From Archangium lansingense (GTDB lineage Bacteria > Myxococcota > Myxococcia > Myxococcales > Myxococcaceae), in contig NZ_JAPNKA010000001.1 of the NCBI RefSeq assembly GCF_026626635.1, positions 4,588,001 through 4,652,000 of the forward strand: 64,000 nucleotides of DNA, given 5' to 3'. The position numbers were made by a program, and so were the translations under genes. Shown piece by piece: positions 61,040 to 64,000 of the stretch (position 1 is its first letter; each line of letters starts with the position of its first letter). The notes under the pieces are model-generated. The model saw only the letters and a program-made list of their open reading frames with translations. It was not told where the DNA came from and ran no database searches.

Positions 61040-61977
61040 AGGCCGTACGCATTGCCACGCGGCAGAGCCCGCTGGCGCTCTGGCAGGCCCGGCACGTGGC
61101 CTCGCTGCTCACCCAGCAGCACCCCGGACTGGTGTGCACCCTGGTGGAGATGACCACCGCGGGGGATCGCTTCCTCTCCGCGCCCCTGTCCACCGTCGGG
61201 GGCAAGGGACTGTTCGTGAAGGAGATCGAGCAGTCGATGCTCGATGGCCGCGCGGACCTGGCCGTGCACAGCCTCAAGGACATGACGTCCGTGCTGCCCG
61301 CGGGCCTGCTGCTGGCGGCCGTTCCCAAGCGCGAGGATCCGCGCGACGCCTTCTGCAGCCCGGCGGGGCTCTCGCTGGACATGCTGCCCAAGGGAGCTCG
61401 CGTGGGTACCTCCTCGCTGCGGCGCAGCTGCATCCTACGCTCCCGGCGGCCGGACCTGGAGATCATCAGCCTGCGGGGCAACGTGCAGACGCGGCTGGCG
61501 CGAGTGCGCGAGCTGGGCCTGCACGGTGCGGTGCTCGCCTACGCGGGCCTCAAGCGCCTGGGGCTGGAGACGGAGATCACGGAGGTGCTGCCCACCAGCG
61601 TGAGCCTGCCCGCGGTGGGGCAGGGGGTGCTCGCCATCCAGTGCCGCACCGAGGACGCCGAGGTGCGCGGTCTGCTGGCGCCGCTGGAGGACGACATCAC
61701 GCGTGTGGCGGTGACGGCCGAGCGCGCCTTCATGGCCCGGTTGGAGGGTGGGTGCACCGTGCCATTGGCGGGACACGCCACCGTGGAGGGCGGCACCGTC
61801 CTCCTGCGGGGGCTGGTGGGGCGGCCGGACGGGACGAAGGTGGTGGAGGGAGAGCGCAGCGGCCCGGTGGAGACGGCGCTCGCGGTGGGCGAGGCGCTCG
61901 CCGAGGAGCTGCTCTCGCGCGGTGCGGCGGAGATCCTCCGGGACTTTGGCCGCGCCTCGCCCGTGCCGGAGTCCTGA
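61036..61977 (+). CDS. hemC: hydroxymethylbilane synthase
   Basis: A 313-residue porphobilinogen deaminase. N-terminal RIATRQSPLALWQA, GGKGLFVKEIEQS, VHSLKDMTS and the substrate-binding region GTSSLRRSCIL. Cys240 in LEGGCTVPLAGHA carries the dipyrromethane cofactor. It polymerises four porphobilinogens into hydroxymethylbilane. The start overlaps hemA (ATGA). hemB and hemD are not nearby. Confidence 0.97.
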   Translation: MKAVRIATRQSPLALWQARHVASLLTQQHPGLVCTLVEMTTAGDRFLSAPLSTVGGKGLFVKEIEQSMLDGRADLAVHSLKDMTSVLPAGLLLAAVPKREDPRDAFCSPAGLSLDMLPKGARVGTSSLRRSCILRSRRPDLEIISLRGNVQTRLARVRELGLHGAVLAYAGLKRLGLETEITEVLPTSVSLPAVGQGVLAIQCRTEDAEVRGLLAPLEDDITRVAVTAERAFMARLEGGCTVPLAGHATVEGGTVLLRGLVGRPDGTKVVEGERSGPVETALAVGEALAEELLSRGAAEILRDFGRASPVPES

Positions 61978-61984
61978 CGGGCCA

Positions 61985-63223
61985 TCAGTTCTTGATGTGA
62001 TCCGCGGGTGCGTTCTCCCGCCGGGCAAACACCAGGAAGGGCAACGACGCGGCCTGGATGGCCGCGCCGACGACGTAGGCCGAGGCGTAGCCACCGACGT
62101 CGGCCACACGTCCCAGGGCGGGTTGCACCACAACTCCCCCAGCGGAGCCCATCAGGTTGTCGAAAGAGAGCACGGTCGCGCGTTGTCCCGAGGGGATGAC
62201 GCCGTTCAGATACGCCTGCCTCATGGGCCTGCTCGCTGCTTGGGACAGTGCCCAGACGACCAGCGCCGCGATCGCCACCCAGAAGCTCGTTGTCCATCCC
62301 GAGAGGGCCAGGCTGCCGATGCCGATGGCCGTGGCGACGAGCTGCGCGTGCGTGCGCCGGCTGAACAGCCTTCGCACATAGGGTGCAATCAACCCCGCGA
62401 CCATCTCGCACCCGGCGATGATGGCCGCCGCCAGACCGGCGATCCAGAACGCGCGCTCGTCGCCATAGAGCTGAAGCAGATAGGGCTGGAAAGCGTAGAA
62501 GGCGAACATAGCCACCCCCATGGTGAAGGGGGCCGCCAGCATCAGCCAGCGCGCCGGCGGGTTCTGCAAGCCGTGCTCGAGTGAGCCTCGCACCACCACC
62601 CGCATTCTTTCCAACGGACCGTTGCCACGCTCGGGCGTGAAGCCGAGATCCTTCATCGAGAGGAAGGCCACGACCAGCGTGACACCGAGCAGCACCGATC
62701 GGAGGACATAGGGCATGCCCAGGTCGGTCAGCTGGGCGACGACGCCGCCCGCAACCGAACCTGCCAACATGGCCGCACCCGCCACGATCTGCCCCCTGGC
62801 GAGCACCGCTTCGAGGGTGTCCTTGGCTCCGCTGAAGGTGAGCGCATCGACCAGCCAGGCCTCGGTGGCACCGGAGAAGAACGTGAAGCCGAGACCGAGG
62901 AGGATCGACGCGATGGCCCAGCCCCACATCGGCGCACGGGCCTGCCACATGGCGAGGTAGAGCAGCGTCGAGACCAACAAGGTGGCCGTGCCGAGCAGAT
63001 ACGAGGTGCGCCTGCCCCAGCTATCCGCCACCACTCCGGTGGGGACCTCGAAGAGCACCTGTCCCGCGGTGAAGAACGCATTGGCGGCGAAGGCCTCGGT
63101 GTTGCTGAGGCCGGCATCGAGAAGGAACAGGGTGTTGATGCCCCAGATGAAGGAGGCCGCCAGCGTCGACAGCAAGGTCAGCAGCAGATAGGTGCGCTGG
63201 ACGCGCCTGGCCTGGTCGGTCAT
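61985..63223 (-). CDS. MFS transporter
   Basis: A 412-residue protein with 12 predicted membrane helices. The motif A-like loop reads VPTGVVADSWGRRTSYL (helix 2-3), characteristic of the major facilitator superfamily. The substrate is unknown; drug or metabolite efflux is likely from overall length and pattern. It is divergent from the diiron-protein gene (120-base gap), so the two may be co-regulated. It ends convergently seven bases from hemC. Confidence 0.9.
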   Translation of the reverse strand: MTDQARRVQRTYLLLTLLSTLAASFIWGINTLFLLDAGLSNTEAFAANAFFTAGQVLFEVPTGVVADSWGRRTSYLLGTATLLVSTLLYLAMWQARAPMWGWAIASILLGLGFTFFSGATEAWLVDALTFSGAKDTLEAVLARGQIVAGAAMLAGSVAGGVVAQLTDLGMPYVLRSVLLGVTLVVAFLSMKDLGFTPERGNGPLERMRVVVRGSLEHGLQNPPARWLMLAAPFTMGVAMFAFYAFQPYLLQLYGDERAFWIAGLAAAIIAGCEMVAGLIAPYVRRLFSRRTHAQLVATAIGIGSLALSGWTTSFWVAIAALVVWALSQAASRPMRQAYLNGVIPSGQRATVLSFDNLMGSAGGVVVQPALGRVADVGGYASAYVVGAAIQAASLPFLVFARRENAPADHIKN

Positions 63224-63307
63224 TGGGTTGAGACTGCGCGGCAGGATGGATTCTTGGACCGGGATTGAACGAGCCCGGGGCGGGCCCGTGCTCTCCAGGT
63301 GCCTACA

Positions 63308-63334
63308 TTGACACGAACGGTTGAGTGATTGTCA
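63308..63334 (+). promoter_or_regulatory. perfect -35 box with overlapping inverted repeat
   Basis: TTGACA (63308-63313) is a perfect -35 hexamer but no good -10 box follows at 16-18 bases. TGACA (63309-63313) and TGTCA (63330-63334) are inverted repeats 16 bases apart and could be an operator in the MFS/diiron divergent region. Confidence 0.25.
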
Positions 63335-63343
63335 CCTTGGGTC

Positions 63344-64000
63344 ATGACCAATCACGACTCTGAGTATCAATCCTGCATTCAGAATTCCGAGCGTGTGTCG
63401 TGGCGGCTCGACGACGTGTTGCCCAAGGACACTGTCATCGACTTCAGCCGGCGCATCCTCTCGGACGCCATCACGGGAACCGAGGCGATCGGCTGCTTGA
63501 GCGCGGAGGAGAAGCTGATGCTCAATCAGATTCGCTCCAACAGCTACGCCCATATGTTCTTGTTCTTGGAGGAGTATGCCGTGGCCCTGGCTGCGCACCG
63601 TGCTGGCCTCGAGCTCCACGAGAACCCGACCCACATGCGCGCCCTCCTGCGCTTCACCGAGGAGGAGATCAAGCACCAGCAGCTCTTCTCCCGGTTCACC
63701 AGCACGTTCGCTCGCGGGTTCAAGGTTGCCCCGGCCCTCCTCGACAACCAGGTCCAGGTGGCCAGGGCCATCATGACGAAGTCGAACCTCGGCGTGCTGA
63801 TCTTCAACCTCCACATGGAGCTGATGACGCAGCAGCACTACGTGGAGACCATCCGCGACAATGAGCGCGAGAAGCTCGACCCGCTGTTCTGCAACCTGCT
63901 CAAGCACCACTGGCTCGAAGAGGCGCAGCACACCCGTCTCGACTTCCTGGAGGCCCAGAAGATCATCGCCAAGGAGCCCGAGACGGTGGCTGCGGCCATG
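63344..64000 (+). CDS. AurF-like diiron oxygenase (3' end outside window)
   Basis: The frame runs from ATG 63344 without a stop to the right edge: 219 codons. The helical sequence has the ferritin-like diiron pattern of AurF-type N-oxygenases: LEEYAVALAAH, EEEIKHQQLF (E-x-x-H), HMELMTQQHYVE, and HHWLEEAQH, which fits H-x3-E-x2-H. AurF oxidises an aryl amine to a nitro group; related enzymes act on other small molecules. The substrate here is unknown. The ribosome-binding site is weak. Confidence 0.75.
   Translation, partial: MTNHDSEYQSCIQNSERVSWRLDDVLPKDTVIDFSRRILSDAITGTEAIGCLSAEEKLMLNQIRSNSYAHMFLFLEEYAVALAAHRAGLELHENPTHMRALLRFTEEEIKHQQLFSRFTSTFARGFKVAPALLDNQVQVARAIMTKSNLGVLIFNLHMELMTQQHYVETIRDNEREKLDPLFCNLLKHHWLEEAQHTRLDFLEAQKIIAKEPETVAAAM

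Overview
The window is high-GC (roughly two thirds or more G+C in the conserved parts), gene-dense DNA from a delta-proteobacterial predator of the order Myxococcales, most likely the Cystobacter/Archangium/Hyalangium/Stigmatella side of the suborder. The support is family content: a 164-residue CarD/CdnL protein very close to the Myxococcus xanthus protein I remember, DUF2381 and TIGR02266-type PilZ proteins (largely myxobacterial paralogous families), a lipoprotein toxin with a coupled DUF2019 partner, a very large tandem-repeat ATPase regulator, and membrane FHA proteins. The genus is an inference from sequence memory, not from a search.

Layout. 1-6.7 kb: the 3' part of a large ATPase/TPR signalling protein, translationally coupled to a Trm112-domain methyltransferase, then a convergent KASIII-like acyltransferase and a multi-pass membrane protein. 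6.7-13.7 kb: an accessory island, visibly less GC-rich in places. It holds a candidate outer-membrane-exchange toxin operon (lipoprotein WHH nuclease, DUF2019 immunity, a third gene), a broken duplicate of that third gene, a DUF2381/lipoprotein pair, a tiny membrane protein whose ribosome-binding site lies in a hairpin, two short terminal-inverted-repeat elements, and a DUF2381 pseudogene. 13.7-21.5 kb: PAP2 phosphatase and a two-gene AddB/AddA helicase-nuclease. 21.5-30 kb: a small frame with a nonsense codon, purA, a PH-like membrane protein, an FHA protein, a CBM9 lipoprotein, comEC and divergent cdnL with a clear terminator. 30-40 kb: a second FHA protein, cysS, a secreted M28 peptidase, uvrB-uvrC and DUF507, with three copies of a palindromic REP-like repeat. 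40-49 kb: a repeat-rich secreted protein, a MarR regulator, a DUF3108-DUF4091-DUF3108 operon, a zinc-ribbon protein, maf-yggS and a GAF-GGDEF cyclase. 49-64 kb: a PpiD/SurA-like isomerase, mreC-mreD-mrdA-rodA, mgtE, PilZ, trxA, ccsA/hemX-hemA-hemC, an MFS exporter and the start of an AurF-like diiron protein cut by the right edge.

How the genes work together. Most of the window is housekeeping: cell elongation (mreCD-mrdA-rodA), tetrapyrrole synthesis (hemA-hemC), excision repair (uvrBC), recombination (AddAB), purine synthesis, tRNA charging and Mg2+ transport. Regulatory output is myxobacterial in style: FHA, PilZ, GGDEF and CdnL. The accessory island is the best candidate for new biology, as a kin-discrimination toxin locus with signs of duplication and decay. 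Secondary candidates are the AddA with a degraded nuclease site beside an intact AddB, the KASIII lacking its usual catalytic Asn, and the DUF3108-DUF4091-DUF3108 envelope operon. No rRNA, tRNA or CRISPR array was recognised. All domain names come from reading translated sequence and have not been confirmed by database search.
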